Shown here: in pieces, positions 55,488 to 64,000 of the stretch
How the letters are laid out: each line of letters starts with the position of its first letter
Numbering within the stretch: the stretch's first letter is position 1
Source of the DNA: Sphingobacterium thalpophilum
Lineage (GTDB): Bacteria > Bacteroidota > Bacteroidia > Sphingobacteriales > Sphingobacteriaceae
DNA: 64,000 nt
Direction of reading: 5' to 3'
NCBI RefSeq assembly: GCF_038396785.1
Contig: NZ_CP151087.1
Span: 2,728,001 to 2,792,000 of the forward strand
Notes under the pieces: model-generated
Seen by the model: the letters and a program-made list of their open reading frames with translations, nothing else
Told to the model about the DNA's origin: nothing
The model's database searches: none
Position numbers and translations under genes: made by a program

Positions 55488-56924
55488 ATGCAAAAACTAA
55501 AAACCATTATATCTACTGCGCTGATCGCTTCAAGCGCAACACTAGCGTTTGGTCAAGCACACAACGTATCTAATGGCTATCAAAAACCGACAGATCCCTT
55601 AGTAACTGAAAACCTCGAACAATGGCAAGATATGAAGTTTGGTCTTTTCATGCACTGGGGTACCTATAGTCAATGGGGAATCGTTGAAAGCTGGAGTATC
55701 TGTCCTGAAGACGAAGGCTGGACCCAACGCAAACCCGAACATGGTAAAACTTATTTTGAATACCTCAAGAACTACGAAAATCTACAGACCACCTTTAACC
55801 CTACGGATTTCAATCCACAAAAATGGGCCGATGCCGCAAAAGCTGCCGGCATGAAATATGTTGTCTTTACAACAAAACATCACGATGGATTTGCCATGTT
55901 CGATACCAAAGAGTCGGATTATAAAATTACATCCTCCAAAACGCCATTTTCGACAAACCCAAAGGCAAATGTGACCAAAGAAATCTTCAATACTTTCCGC
56001 AATGACGGTTTTAAAATTGGGGCTTATTTCTCCAAACCGGACTGGCACTCGGATTACTACTGGTGGTCCTACTTTCCGCCAAAAGACAGAAATGTAAATT
56101 ATGACCCTAAAAAATATCCGGATCGTTGGCAAAAATTCAAAGATTTCACCTACAATCAAATCAACGAACTGACCTCAGCATATGGCAAAGTTGACATTCT
56201 TTGGTTGGATGGTGGCCAGGTGCGCCCCTTAGAAACCGTTGACAAATCTGTTGACTGGCAACAGACCATCAAAATGGATCAGAATATTGACATGGACCGC
56301 ATTGGTGGCATGGCAAGGAAAAATCAACCCGGCATTATCGTTGTCGACCGTACGGTACCTGGAAACTGGGAAAATTATGTCACACCTGAACAAGCGATTC
56401 CCGAACATCCCTTGGATATTCCATGGGAAAGTTGCATCACCATGGGAAATTCGTTCAGCTATGTGCCCAACGACCAATACAAACCGACCAAAAAGATTGT
56501 TGAAACATTGGTAAAAATCATTTCCCGCGGTGGAAACTACCTATTGAACATCGCCCCTGGTCCAACAGGAGATTACGATCAGGCAGCATACGATCGCTTG
56601 AACGAACTGGCAGCCTGGATGAAAATCAATCAAACCGCCGTTTTTGCAACACGTACGATTGCTCCATATCACCAAGGTGACTATTACTACACTAGAAGCA
56701 AAGACAATAAAGTGGTCAATGTATTCCATCTTTCTGAAGGCGATAATTACCAACAACCCAATGAATACGTCTTTCAAGTACCTGATAACTTTAACGTAAA
56801 GAAAATCGCTATTTTGGGTCATAAAGGTAAATTGGACTGGTCTCAACGTGGTAACCAAATTACCTTGAGAAGCCCTAGTACACGATTTAGCTATGCTACT
56901 GCAATTCAATTGCAAAGCAAATAA
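55488..56924 (+). CDS. GH29 alpha-L-fucosidase, exported
   Basis: GH29 enzymes release terminal alpha-L-fucose from glycans with retention. With the ATG at 55488 the protein has 478 residues and a signal peptide ending near 22 (TLAFGQA). The (beta/alpha)8 barrel shows MKFGLFMHWGTYSQWG, the conserved TKHHDGFAMFD, and the nucleophile Asp in DILWLDGGQ (about residue 241). A small C-terminal beta domain follows. No lipobox, so periplasmic or secreted. It comes after a terminator and has its own leader, but sits within the glycan region and most likely cooperates with module 2. Confidence 0.93.
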   Translation: MQKLKTIISTALIASSATLAFGQAHNVSNGYQKPTDPLVTENLEQWQDMKFGLFMHWGTYSQWGIVESWSICPEDEGWTQRKPEHGKTYFEYLKNYENLQTTFNPTDFNPQKWADAAKAAGMKYVVFTTKHHDGFAMFDTKESDYKITSSKTPFSTNPKANVTKEIFNTFRNDGFKIGAYFSKPDWHSDYYWWSYFPPKDRNVNYDPKKYPDRWQKFKDFTYNQINELTSAYGKVDILWLDGGQVRPLETVDKSVDWQQTIKMDQNIDMDRIGGMARKNQPGIIVVDRTVPGNWENYVTPEQAIPEHPLDIPWESCITMGNSFSYVPNDQYKPTKKIVETLVKIISRGGNYLLNIAPGPTGDYDQAAYDRLNELAAWMKINQTAVFATRTIAPYHQGDYYYTRSKDNKVVNVFHLSEGDNYQQPNEYVFQVPDNFNVKKIAILGHKGKLDWSQRGNQITLRSPSTRFSYATAIQLQSK

Positions 56925-56925
56925 T

Positions 56926-56962
56926 ATAAAATTCCGTGGGATATAATCCAACGGAATTTTAT
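56926..56962. terminator. Hairpin terminator after the GH29 gene
   Basis: ATAAAATTCCGT (56926-56937) and ACGGAATTTTAT (56951-56962), with a possible inner GGA/TCC pairing in the 13-base loop. It starts 2 bases after the stop. Confidence 0.8.
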
Positions 56963-57086
56963 CATTTAACGAGGTCATTTGTTTACCGATCACCGCCTGA
57001 ACATCTCAATATTCCCAAAGCCTCTGCTCAGGAATAAGAAAATAAGACATCAACAAACTATGGGGTTTTTAAAACCTTAAATTCCA

Positions 57087-58121
57087 ATGAAAAAAATCAA
57101 CCTATTTCAACTATTTATCCTTCTTTTTCTATCCTCGTGTGCAACGTATAAACCGCAGATCCTGGTATCAGAGCAAATTTTTAAAACAGGCCAGGTTCCA
57201 TTCCAACAATGCCATGCTTCCACGATTCAAGTCATCGGAAAAGACAGTTTATTGGCGGCCTGGTTTGGTGGTACGCACGAATCTAACCCCGATGTTGTTA
57301 TCTGGAGCTCACTGTATAGCAACGGGCAGTGGCAGCGTCCTGTACAGATTGCAGATGGTATCCTTGCTGACAACCGCTTTCCAACATGGAATCCTGTCTT
57401 CTATCAATACCCGCACAGTGACACCCTATCTTTGTATTATAAAATAGGGCCCAATCCCAGAGAGTGGAAAGGCTATATGAAACATTCGCTGGATAAAGGA
57501 ACGACCTGGTCTGCAGCGCAGCAGTTGCCTGAAGGTATATTGGGGCCTATCAAGAATAAACCGCTCACCTTGACAAACGGACTGCTTCTCTCCCCTTCCA
57601 GCACGGAGTCCAAAGAAGAAATCTGGAAAGCACACCTGGAAATCAGTCACGATCATGGTCGTTCCTGGTCCATCAGTACGATACGTCCCGATACCAGTAT
57701 TCAGGTTATTCAGCCAAGTGTGATCCAACACGCGGATGGACGCATTCAGGCGCTCTGTAGAAGTAAAGAAAATAAGGTGATGGCCGCATTCTCAGCAGAT
57801 GAAGGCCTTACCTGGGGGCCCTGGCAAGCCACAAACCTGCTCAATCCCAATTCAGCCACCGACGCCATCCGTTTAAATAATGGTTTATTTATGATTGTCT
57901 TCAATCCGGCCATCGCTGGCAACGACTGGTGGGAAGGACGCACAAAACTGCATGTCGCCATATCAAAGGATGGCTTACAGTGGAAAGATGTCCTAACCCT
58001 TGAAGATGGGGTAAAGAACGATGAGTATTCTTATCCGACAATTATTCAGGACACAAACGGTCTTATCCACATCACCTATACCTGGAATAGGAAAAGTATC
58101 AAGCATATTGTGCTCAGGTAA
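57087..58121 (+). CDS. Sialidase-like (BNR repeat) lipoprotein
   Basis: A 344-residue lipoprotein, lipobox LFLSSCATY at residues 13-21. The body is a six-bladed propeller of the BNR type with Asp-box repeats: SLDKGTTW, SHDHGRSW, SADEGLTW and the looser SKDGLQW. The segment AAWFGGTHESNPDVVIWSSL near 56-75 is shared by many Bacteroidota proteins called exo-alpha-sialidase. I do not see a firm arginine triad or the RIP motif of true GH33 enzymes, so activity on sialic acid is uncertain; other propeller hydrolases remain possible. It shares a terminator with the convergent GH3 gene. Confidence 0.75.
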   Translation: MKKINLFQLFILLFLSSCATYKPQILVSEQIFKTGQVPFQQCHASTIQVIGKDSLLAAWFGGTHESNPDVVIWSSLYSNGQWQRPVQIADGILADNRFPTWNPVFYQYPHSDTLSLYYKIGPNPREWKGYMKHSLDKGTTWSAAQQLPEGILGPIKNKPLTLTNGLLLSPSSTESKEEIWKAHLEISHDHGRSWSISTIRPDTSIQVIQPSVIQHADGRIQALCRSKENKVMAAFSADEGLTWGPWQATNLLNPNSATDAIRLNNGLFMIVFNPAIAGNDWWEGRTKLHVAISKDGLQWKDVLTLEDGVKNDEYSYPTIIQDTNGLIHITYTWNRKSIKHIVLR

Positions 58122-58292
58122 CTTTCTTGAACAGAAACAGTGCCAATAGATCCGACTAAGACACCAAGCTATCGGTACAGCAAAAAAGAGATTGTCTGGC
58201 ATTTAATATAAATCACTATGGATCTAATATTCGAAATAATACAGCAGTTTGAAATGGTACAGTAGGTGGTTTCAACTCGCAAGATATAAAAT

Positions 58293-58321
58293 GGGGCGGT
58301 CCAAAAACATTGGACCGCCCC
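58293..58321. terminator. Bidirectional terminator between the sialidase-like and GH3 genes
   Basis: GGGGCGGTCCAA (58293-58304) and its complement (58310-58321) with a 5-base loop, A-rich on the left and T-rich on the right. Confidence 0.9.
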
Positions 58322-58342
58322 ACTTTATATTTTTGTCTAGGA

Positions 58343-60706
58343 TTAATAATCCTTTGTTAAAACCGTTTCTCCCTTCAACCGGATATCATCGGAAGATGCG
58401 CCGACCAAAAGTTTAAACCTGCCTTTTTCTGTCTTCCATTCGTTTCCTGCATTCCAAAGTTTGAGGTCCTCCTTGGTCAATTGAAAAGAATAACGTTCTT
58501 TCTTTCCTGCGGCAATGTTTTTACGCTCAAACCGCTTCAACTGCATCACCGGTGTCACCACCGAACTTACTTCGTCCACAACATACAGCTGAGTGACTTC
58601 ATCGCCCGCCAATTTGCCATTATTTGCCACGTCGAAGGACACCGTACACGCAAAATCATTGTCAGCTTCCTTCAATGAGACCTGTAAATTGGAGTAATCA
58701 AAGCTACTGTAGCTCAACCCATAACCAAAAGCATACAATGGTTTGGCCGACATTTCCACATAATCGTGATGTTTAGGTTTTGTATGGTTGTAATGTACAG
58801 GAAGCTGGCCGACCGAACGAGGTACCGAAATCGGTAATCTTCCAGCCGGATTATAGTCACCGAACAATACATCGGCAATAGCCAAACCTCCCTCCTGTCC
58901 CGGATACCAGGCATTCACGATCGCAGGCACGTGTTCAGCCGCCCAATTTAAGTTCAATGGTCTTCCCATAATCGTAACAAGTACAACTGGTTTTCCCGTT
59001 GCCTGTATCGCTTTCAGCAACTTGATCTGATCGCCCATCATATCCAGGGAAACGCGATCAAATCCTTCTCCGCTCTCCATATCACTTACTGTATTGGGAT
59101 CAACATTGGCTGCTCCAGTTGCTTGATACGACGTTTTAAAATCACGTGCACTCGAACCACCCAGAACTAAAACCACCGCATCGGCCTGCTTTGCAGCTGC
59201 GACGGCGGCAGCAATATCGGAATTGCTTGTATCACGGATTGCACAACCTTTCACATAATCGACCCTGGTACTGTTACCAACTGCCGCCCGTATTCCGGTC
59301 AACAGGGTCTGAACTTTCCCTTCAGCTTGTGGAGCCGTATAATCGCCCAGCTGATTATAGGCATTGTCGGCATTCGGTCCTATAACGGCTATGCGTTTCA
59401 ACGATTTACTTAAGGGTAAGATATGCTGATCGTTTTTAAGCAAAACAATCGACTCGCGGGCCACCTGTCTTGCCACCGTTTTATTTTGTGCCGTAGCGAC
59501 TTTTTGGGCTACCAACTTTTCATCCACATAAGGATGATCAAAAAGCCCCAGATTGAACTTCATTCGCAGTACATGGGCCACTGCTGTATCAAGAACAGCA
59601 GGTTCAACGAGCCCCTGTTGTACAGCCTTAAGCAGATTTGAACCATAACCAGTCCCGCTTAGATCGACATCCAATCCGGCATGTATACTTTGTGAAGCCG
59701 CTTCTTCTGCAGTCGCTGCTGTTGCATGCCCTCCATTGAGCCCTGATATACTCAATAGATCCGATACGACAAACCCCGTAAATCCCCAGTCTTTACGTAG
59801 AATGTCTTTTAGCAACCAGGGATTGGCAGAGCAGGGAATACCATCAATGCTATTGTATGCTGTCATAACCGACCCAGCTCCTGATTTTACAGCACGCTCA
59901 AAAGGCGGCAGGAAATATTGTCTGAGGCTTCGTTCTCCAAACGATACGGACTCACCATTGTGACCGCCATCTGGAGCAGCATAGGCTACAAAATGCTTTA
60001 AAGTTCCTATTATCTTATCACGCTCACCTAGCTTCTCACCCTGAAAACCACGGATCATTGCAGTTCCCATCTGACCGATCAGATAGGGATCCTCCCCATA
60101 GGTCTCTTCAGTACGCGACCAACGTGGATCTCGTGCTAAATCTAATACAGGACCGTAGCCGTTTTTACCGCCCACAGCATAAGTCTCCATGGCGATTGTT
60201 GATGCCATATCCTGAATCAACTGTGGGTTCCATGTACTCGCCTGTCCGATCGCAGTAGGGAACACTGTTGCACCAATCGCCATATGTCCGTGTGGCGCCT
60301 CCTCAGACAACAACAATGGAATCCCTAGTCGAGTACTATCCACCATATAGCGTTGGATTGCATTTGTAGCGCGCGCAGCTTCTACAGGGCTCAGGCCATT
60401 CAGCAAGGTTTTCTGTGTCCAAGGATCGGCACGTAAGGTTGCCCATAACAATCCGATATGCTGTTCTTTTACTGCCTTCCGCAATTTATTGCTGATTGTA
60501 ACCTGCTTTCCGTTTTTGCTATACATTTCCCAGCCCAGCAATTTACTCAATTGCCCGACTTTCTCTTCCACAGTCATTCTTCCCAATAGATCACTTACCC
60601 GTTTTTCAATTGGTATTGTACTATTCTTATAGGGCAATTGCTGGGCTTGAAGTTGTGGGCAGAGCAATGTCGCCATTGCCGCCATAAGTAATATACGGAC
60701 TTTCAT
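58343..60706 (-). CDS. bglX: GH3 beta-glucosidase, BglX type, exported
   Basis: A 787-residue exo-hydrolase with a signal peptide (LCPQLQAQQ near 23). The N-terminal TIM barrel holds LSEEAPHGHMAIG, TEETYGEDPYLIGQMG, GTLKHFVAYAAPDGG and the nucleophile Asp in FTGFVVSDLLSISG; the second alpha/beta domain has RIAVIGPNADNAYNQLGDY and the C-terminal fibronectin III-like domain begins near 665. The overall order is that of periplasmic BglX, though GH3 members act on beta-glucosides, xylosides and N-acetylglucosamine, so the sugar is not fixed. It has its own promoter region with a LacI-type site. Confidence 0.92.
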   Translation of the reverse strand: MKVRILLMAAMATLLCPQLQAQQLPYKNSTIPIEKRVSDLLGRMTVEEKVGQLSKLLGWEMYSKNGKQVTISNKLRKAVKEQHIGLLWATLRADPWTQKTLLNGLSPVEAARATNAIQRYMVDSTRLGIPLLLSEEAPHGHMAIGATVFPTAIGQASTWNPQLIQDMASTIAMETYAVGGKNGYGPVLDLARDPRWSRTEETYGEDPYLIGQMGTAMIRGFQGEKLGERDKIIGTLKHFVAYAAPDGGHNGESVSFGERSLRQYFLPPFERAVKSGAGSVMTAYNSIDGIPCSANPWLLKDILRKDWGFTGFVVSDLLSISGLNGGHATAATAEEAASQSIHAGLDVDLSGTGYGSNLLKAVQQGLVEPAVLDTAVAHVLRMKFNLGLFDHPYVDEKLVAQKVATAQNKTVARQVARESIVLLKNDQHILPLSKSLKRIAVIGPNADNAYNQLGDYTAPQAEGKVQTLLTGIRAAVGNSTRVDYVKGCAIRDTSNSDIAAAVAAAKQADAVVLVLGGSSARDFKTSYQATGAANVDPNTVSDMESGEGFDRVSLDMMGDQIKLLKAIQATGKPVVLVTIMGRPLNLNWAAEHVPAIVNAWYPGQEGGLAIADVLFGDYNPAGRLPISVPRSVGQLPVHYNHTKPKHHDYVEMSAKPLYAFGYGLSYSSFDYSNLQVSLKEADNDFACTVSFDVANNGKLAGDEVTQLYVVDEVSSVVTPVMQLKRFERKNIAAGKKERYSFQLTKEDLKLWNAGNEWKTEKGRFKLLVGASSDDIRLKGETVLTKDY

Positions 60707-61059
60707 AAGTGGATTATTATTTATCTAGTTTTCTTCATTAATTGGATCCGGTTTTATTATTTCACATTATCTATGCAACCGGTTTCCAAACCACTAAATT
60801 AACGATTTAGCCTAAATAATCAAGTTAAATTTTGATTCCCATTTCTTTTAATAATCATAGGGCGGCAGCATTGGTTTGAACAGCGTTCATCTAAACAACC
60901 TAACACAGGGTCTACTTTATGTATTGAAGTAGAGGAGAGCAAATGGCAAACATCCACGAAATTCATTCTTGCACGTTAGGCAACAACAAAACAGGTAGAC
61001 AAAGAAAAAACTAATGTGAAAGATTCAATTGCAACTTCATCAAAACAGAATTGAACAAA
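60707..61059. other. Intergenic region upstream of the GH3 gene
   Basis: No supportable gene. It holds a LacI-type operator-like site (60774-60787) and a 23-codon plus-strand frame at 60943-61014 preceded by AGGAGAG, which I do not call. Otherwise unremarkable. Confidence 0.5.
60774..60787. promoter_or_regulatory. LacI-family operator-like site upstream of GH3
   Basis: TGCAACCGGTTTCC fits the general LacI-family pattern TGnAAnCGnTTnCA in all but the last base, with AACCGGTT as a perfect core. It lies 68-81 bases before the GH3 start. Confidence 0.4.
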
Positions 61060-61089
61060 AAAATAAAGACGGCAAGCCGTCTTTATTTT
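61060..61089 (-). terminator. Terminator of the small lipoprotein gene
   Basis: Arms 61060-61073 and 61076-61089 (AAAATAAAGACGGC and its complement) around two bases; a T run follows on the minus strand. Confidence 0.9.
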
Positions 61090-61112
61090 GAATGTTAAAG
61101 GAAATATACTAC

Positions 61113-61607
61113 TTATTTTGTTGCAGCCGTTCGCTTACCTTGAAAATAATATTCAATTGGTAGTACGTATGCTGCAGGATTATTATCGCGCGAGATTAAT
61201 ATGAGCTGATCACCATCAAGCTGTACCTCATAACTTTGGTAAGGATCACTATCAGCAAACTTGATACTTTTCTTCTCTTTATCATAGGTAAATGCGCGAT
61301 GCTGTCCTTCAGCAAAAATCAAACGTTCAAATGTCAACTTATCATCCTCACATAGTTCTTTACCACGATTGACAGTGAACTTATTCGCTGATTCAGAAAA
61401 TGTAAACGTATACACATTATCCTTTTCACAATCTTTCGGTTTATACTTATGCTGCTCATTTGTTGTCCCTTTCGCAGACACGATAGGGCTCCATTCAAAA
61501 CTTTCCAGCTGTTTTTGAACATCCATAGGTACGGTCACTTCATTTTCCTTACTGCAGCTCGTCAGTAAAAAGAGAATAGCAAAACTTCCAGTAAATAATT
61601 TATTCAT
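61113..61607 (-). CDS. Small lipoprotein of unknown function
   Basis: A 164-residue lipoprotein with lipobox FLLTSCSKE near residue 18. The rest is beta-rich with alternating residues (NVYTFTFSESANKFTVNRG, KKSIKFADSDP, YEVQLDGDQLILIS), reminiscent of lipocalin-like domains common in Bacteroidota, but I cannot assign a family. Two cysteines (in KDCEKD and ELCEDD) could form a disulfide. The ATG at 61607 gives a better signal peptide than the one at 61619. Confidence 0.65.
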   Translation of the reverse strand: MNKLFTGSFAILFLLTSCSKENEVTVPMDVQKQLESFEWSPIVSAKGTTNEQHKYKPKDCEKDNVYTFTFSESANKFTVNRGKELCEDDKLTFERLIFAEGQHRAFTYDKEKKSIKFADSDPYQSYEVQLDGDQLILISRDNNPAAYVLPIEYYFQGKRTAATK

Positions 61608-61700
61608 TACGGTTTCCATTAGTTATATCTTGATGACGATCATTTTACCATTATCGCTACAATAAAATCAAGCATTTTTAACTAAACAGATAAAAATAGA

Positions 61701-61925
61701 CTAAGAGCCGGAGAGCACTTCGCGCCACAAACTAGGGTGATCTGTTTGAATAGGACGTACAAAAGGATATTTCTCCAAAAAAGATCGATAAGCTTTCTTT
61801 CCCTCCTGTTCTACTTTGTCGTCATATTCCCCCAAACTATTCATCCAAAATAAATGTACTCTGCTATCTGAATACACCCAGCAGCCTGTTTGTAGAAAAG
61901 CATCCCAAAAATTGTTAATAAACAT
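61701..61925 (-). CDS. Possible small protein of unknown function
   Basis: A 74-residue frame with protein-like composition, five Trp and a mixed-charge C-terminal half (YDDKVEQEGKKAYRSFLEKY). No signal, membrane helix or known motif. Its ATG lies inside the first copy of the 54-base direct repeat (61911-61964), which casts some doubt on this start; a Met at residue 28 is the alternative. Divergent from the TonB receptor. Confidence 0.4.
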   Translation of the reverse strand: MFINNFWDAFLQTGCWVYSDSRVHLFWMNSLGEYDDKVEQEGKKAYRSFLEKYPFVRPIQTDHPSLWREVLSGS

Positions 61926-62075
61926 GTTAACTTTCTAGTATAGAACAGATCTTTTGTTAAAAACGTAGCGGACTTCCTATTTTTTTACAATTAGGCATTT
62001 AGGGCAAAATAGCCCAACCAAAATGTTAATAACAATGTTAATTAACTTGTAATCAACAACCTTTATGTTAACAAC
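61911..62075. repeat. Diverged direct repeat (two 54-base copies, 111 bases apart)
   Basis: 61911-61964 and 62022-62075 align without gaps with 38 of 54 positions equal by hand count. Each copy holds three TGTTAA hexamers at the same offsets: 61913, 61925, 61955 and 62024, 62036, 62066, so both have steps of 12 and 30 bases. Confidence 0.6.
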
Positions 62076-62224
62076 TACTTATCAGCAAAACCTATAAAAT
62101 TTCATGTAATGACATGTGAACTTAAGTTGAATCATGCATATTCGCGGCGTGAAAAATAAAAAATTAGGTAAAAGCTAAGGGTAAATTGAAAGTCGGCTGT
62201 CATAAAGATAAAAACTAATCTTTT
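62076..62224. other. Leader region of the TonB-dependent receptor
   Basis: AT-rich, with no clear TAnnTTTG box and no coding frame. Together with the direct repeat it makes about 300 bases between the small frame at 61701 and the receptor. Confidence 0.4.
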
Positions 62225-64000
62225 ATGAAACTATCGCCAATCTTACTTATTGGATTATCGCTTCAAGCAGGGCTTACATTCGCCCAGCAACCAGCATCGC
62301 CAAAGCAAAAAAATCAGGTTGTGACCGAAACTGTCAAAGGAACCGTGATAGATAAAAATACCAGATTACCACTTACAGGTGCCACAATTGTTATTTCATC
62401 CAGTCATGGAACAAAGTCTGTAAGTACAGACGCACAGGGCATATTTCGGCTGCAGCAAGTTCCAGTTGGGCGTCAACAGCTTCAAGTTCGCATGGCCGGA
62501 TATAAACCAGAAGAATTTACGGAATTACTGATCACCAGTGGTAGGGAGAATATGGTTAATGTGGAAATGGAGACACAAACTAATGCATTAGCTGAGGCTA
62601 TCGTCTACGCCAATGCAGGGAAACAACCGCTCAATCAGATGGCAATGACGAGTGGACGTTCCTTTTCTCCTGAGGAAACAAATCGTTATGCAGGAGCTTT
62701 TTTTGATCCCGCCCGTATGGCACAGAGTTTTCCAGGTGTCGCTGCCGGCGGCGATGACAATGAAATTATTGTTCGCGGAAATTCCCCCAAAAGCTTACAA
62801 TGGCGACTTGAAGGTATCGAAATTGTAAATCCCAATCATTTTGGGGCCGAAGGCGCTGCGGGCGGCGGAATCAGACTTTCCCAATACCATGGTATTGGGA
62901 AAGTCTGATTTCTATACCGGTGGACTTGCCGCGGAATACAGCAATGCAACGGCTGGTGTTTTTGATCTTAAGTTTCGTAAAGGAAATACCGACAAACGCG
63001 AATACACGTTTAACGTTGGAGTTCTGGGCGTAGGAGCAACGTTAGAAGGGCCTTTCAAAAAAGGAGGTGATGCCTCCTATTTGATTAGTTATCGCTATTC
63101 TTCCTTGAGCCTCCTTGAAAAAGTAGGTGTAAAAGTTTCAGACACAGGCGTCCCAAAATATCAGGATCTTTCTTTTAATTTTGTATTTCCCACAAAAAAG
63201 GTCGGAACTTTTTCCTTATTCGGCATAGGCGGCTTAGGAAAACTCCAACAAACTGCTGAACGTAATTACGAAAAATGGGAGGAACGGACAGATGCCCAGG
63301 ATCTGGATGTAAAATTTAATGCCGGAAGTGCCGGAGTAAAACATCAGTACATTGCGAACGACAGATTATATTTTACAAACATTGTTTCCATGTCCCTTAG
63401 CCGTAATTCCAATAGCACCGATACATTAACACGGGACTATACTTCCAGCCTATATCACAAGGACAAATTTACGAATACGGCTCTTCGTTATGCAGGTACA
63501 TTAAACTATCGTGCCAACAATAAAAACACAATTAGAGCGGGCTTAAATGCAAGTTTATTACATTATGACCTCTATGCGCTGTCCTACGACACCGAGCTAG
63601 CGGCATTGACAGAGCGGATTAATGAGACTGGAAATACAAGTACTTATGATGCTTTTGCACAGTTAAAAACAGTATTAAACGAAAAATTGACGCTCAACAC
63701 CGGCGTACATACAAATTACTTTGCGCTGAGCAAGAGCTGGTCTATCGAGCCAAGATTTGGCCTTACCTGGCATGTTGCCACAGACCAAACGATTTCCTTT
63801 GGAGCCGGCTTATATAACCGACTGGAGCCCTTGGCTTATTATTTTGCCAAGAGTAGCGATCAAACAAGCCTTGAGCCAAACAAGCCTCTTTCGCCAACGA
63901 AATCTGCTCAGGCTGTTATTGGCTATGAAAAGAACCTAAGCAGAACACTCCGGTTTAAGACAGAAATCTATTATCAGCATCTGTATGATGTCCCAGTATC
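62225..64000 (+). pseudogene. TonB-dependent receptor interrupted by a -2 frameshift, runs off the window
   Basis: Residues 1-218 read normally: signal peptide (LTFAQQ near 21), a carboxypeptidase-regulatory-like domain (VKGTVIDKNTRLPLTGAT near 38) and a plug (EIIVRGNSPKSLQWRLEG, NPNHFGAEGAAGGGI). Then the frame shifts and stops at 62906-62908. The next frame over is open from the ATG at 62889 to the window end and starts MVLGKSDFYTGGLAAEYSN, the direct continuation of the plug in this family, followed by barrel strands. Homologs read GGGIS-LLSNTM-like at the break, so two bases are missing. The break falls within the perfect palindrome 62869-62910. Unless the shift is bypassed or a sequencing fault, the receptor is not made. 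Confidence 0.85.
62869..62910. repeat. Perfect 42-base palindrome at the frameshift
   Basis: 21-base arms 62869-62889 and 62890-62910 are exact reverse complements with no spacer. The right arm encodes the expected receptor sequence in the downstream frame, whereas the left arm does not, so the left arm looks copied from the right one. Confidence 0.9.

Noticed and set aside
60943..61014. 23-codon plus-strand frame (begins MANIHEIHSC) with AGGAGAG before the ATG
   Set aside because: Too short to judge, no recognised peptide family and no linked export or modification gene. Kept only as a note in the intergenic entry.
62889..64000. Treating the downstream part of the receptor as a separate gene starting at the ATG 62889
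   Set aside because: It starts in the middle of the plug domain, lacks a signal peptide and continues the upstream protein exactly, so it is the second half of a frameshifted gene.
1..64000. CRISPR arrays, prophage, insertion sequences, defence islands, tRNA and rRNA genes
   Set aside because: I looked for regular spaced repeats, transposase or integrase motifs, restriction or toxin genes and tRNA-type TTCGA arms and found none that hold up.

Overview
The window is chromosomal DNA of a Bacteroidota bacterium, most probably Sphingobacterium or a close relative in the Sphingobacteriaceae. Four things point there: SusC/SusD pairs with glycoside hydrolases, an alternative complex III plus aa3 oxidase gene cluster, AT-rich DNA with few Shine-Dalgarno sites, and promoters of the Bacteroidota type (TTG, about 20 bases, TAnnTTTG). 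The genus is inference from gene content. I saw no phage, insertion sequence, CRISPR array, tRNA or rRNA.

Bases 1-15500 hold housekeeping and single genes: the end of a glycosyltransferase, rsmG, dprA, an MFS transporter with a small overlapping membrane protein, the SRP RNA, accD, a MerR regulator, DUF488 and cupin proteins, a phosphoesterase, trmN6, mutS and mtgA. Several small conserved proteins of unknown role lie between them.

Bases 15687-32336 form one long minus-strand respiratory cluster: actABCDEF, then oxidase subunits II and I, a strong hairpin, then heme A synthase, heme O synthase, two subunit III genes, subunit IV, a Sco-like protein without any cysteine, and a DUF420 protein. 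Electrons should pass from menaquinol through ActB/ActC and the ActA/ActE hemes to CuA of subunit II, which has no heme domain of its own.

Bases 32836-42560 hold msrB, a LacI regulator divergent from a GH92 mannosidase, DUF493, a conserved secreted protein, pnp, rpsO and a NagX-like acyltransferase. An 11-bp tandem repeat sits between rpsO and pnp.

Bases 42693-60706 are the glycan-use region. Two paralogous modules, each a ROK regulator followed by SusC and SusD, lie in tandem. Each ROK promoter carries the same inverted repeat at the same distance from its -33 box, a likely operator. GH29 alpha-L-fucosidase, a sialidase-like lipoprotein and a GH3 enzyme follow. The set suggests use of fucosylated, sialylated or mannose-rich host-type glycans, but the substrate is inferred.

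The right end has a small lipoprotein, a diverged direct repeat, and a TonB-dependent receptor broken by a -2 frameshift exactly inside a perfect 42-base palindrome. That break looks like a templated (quasipalindrome) mutation and, with the twin ROK operators, is the most notable observation here.
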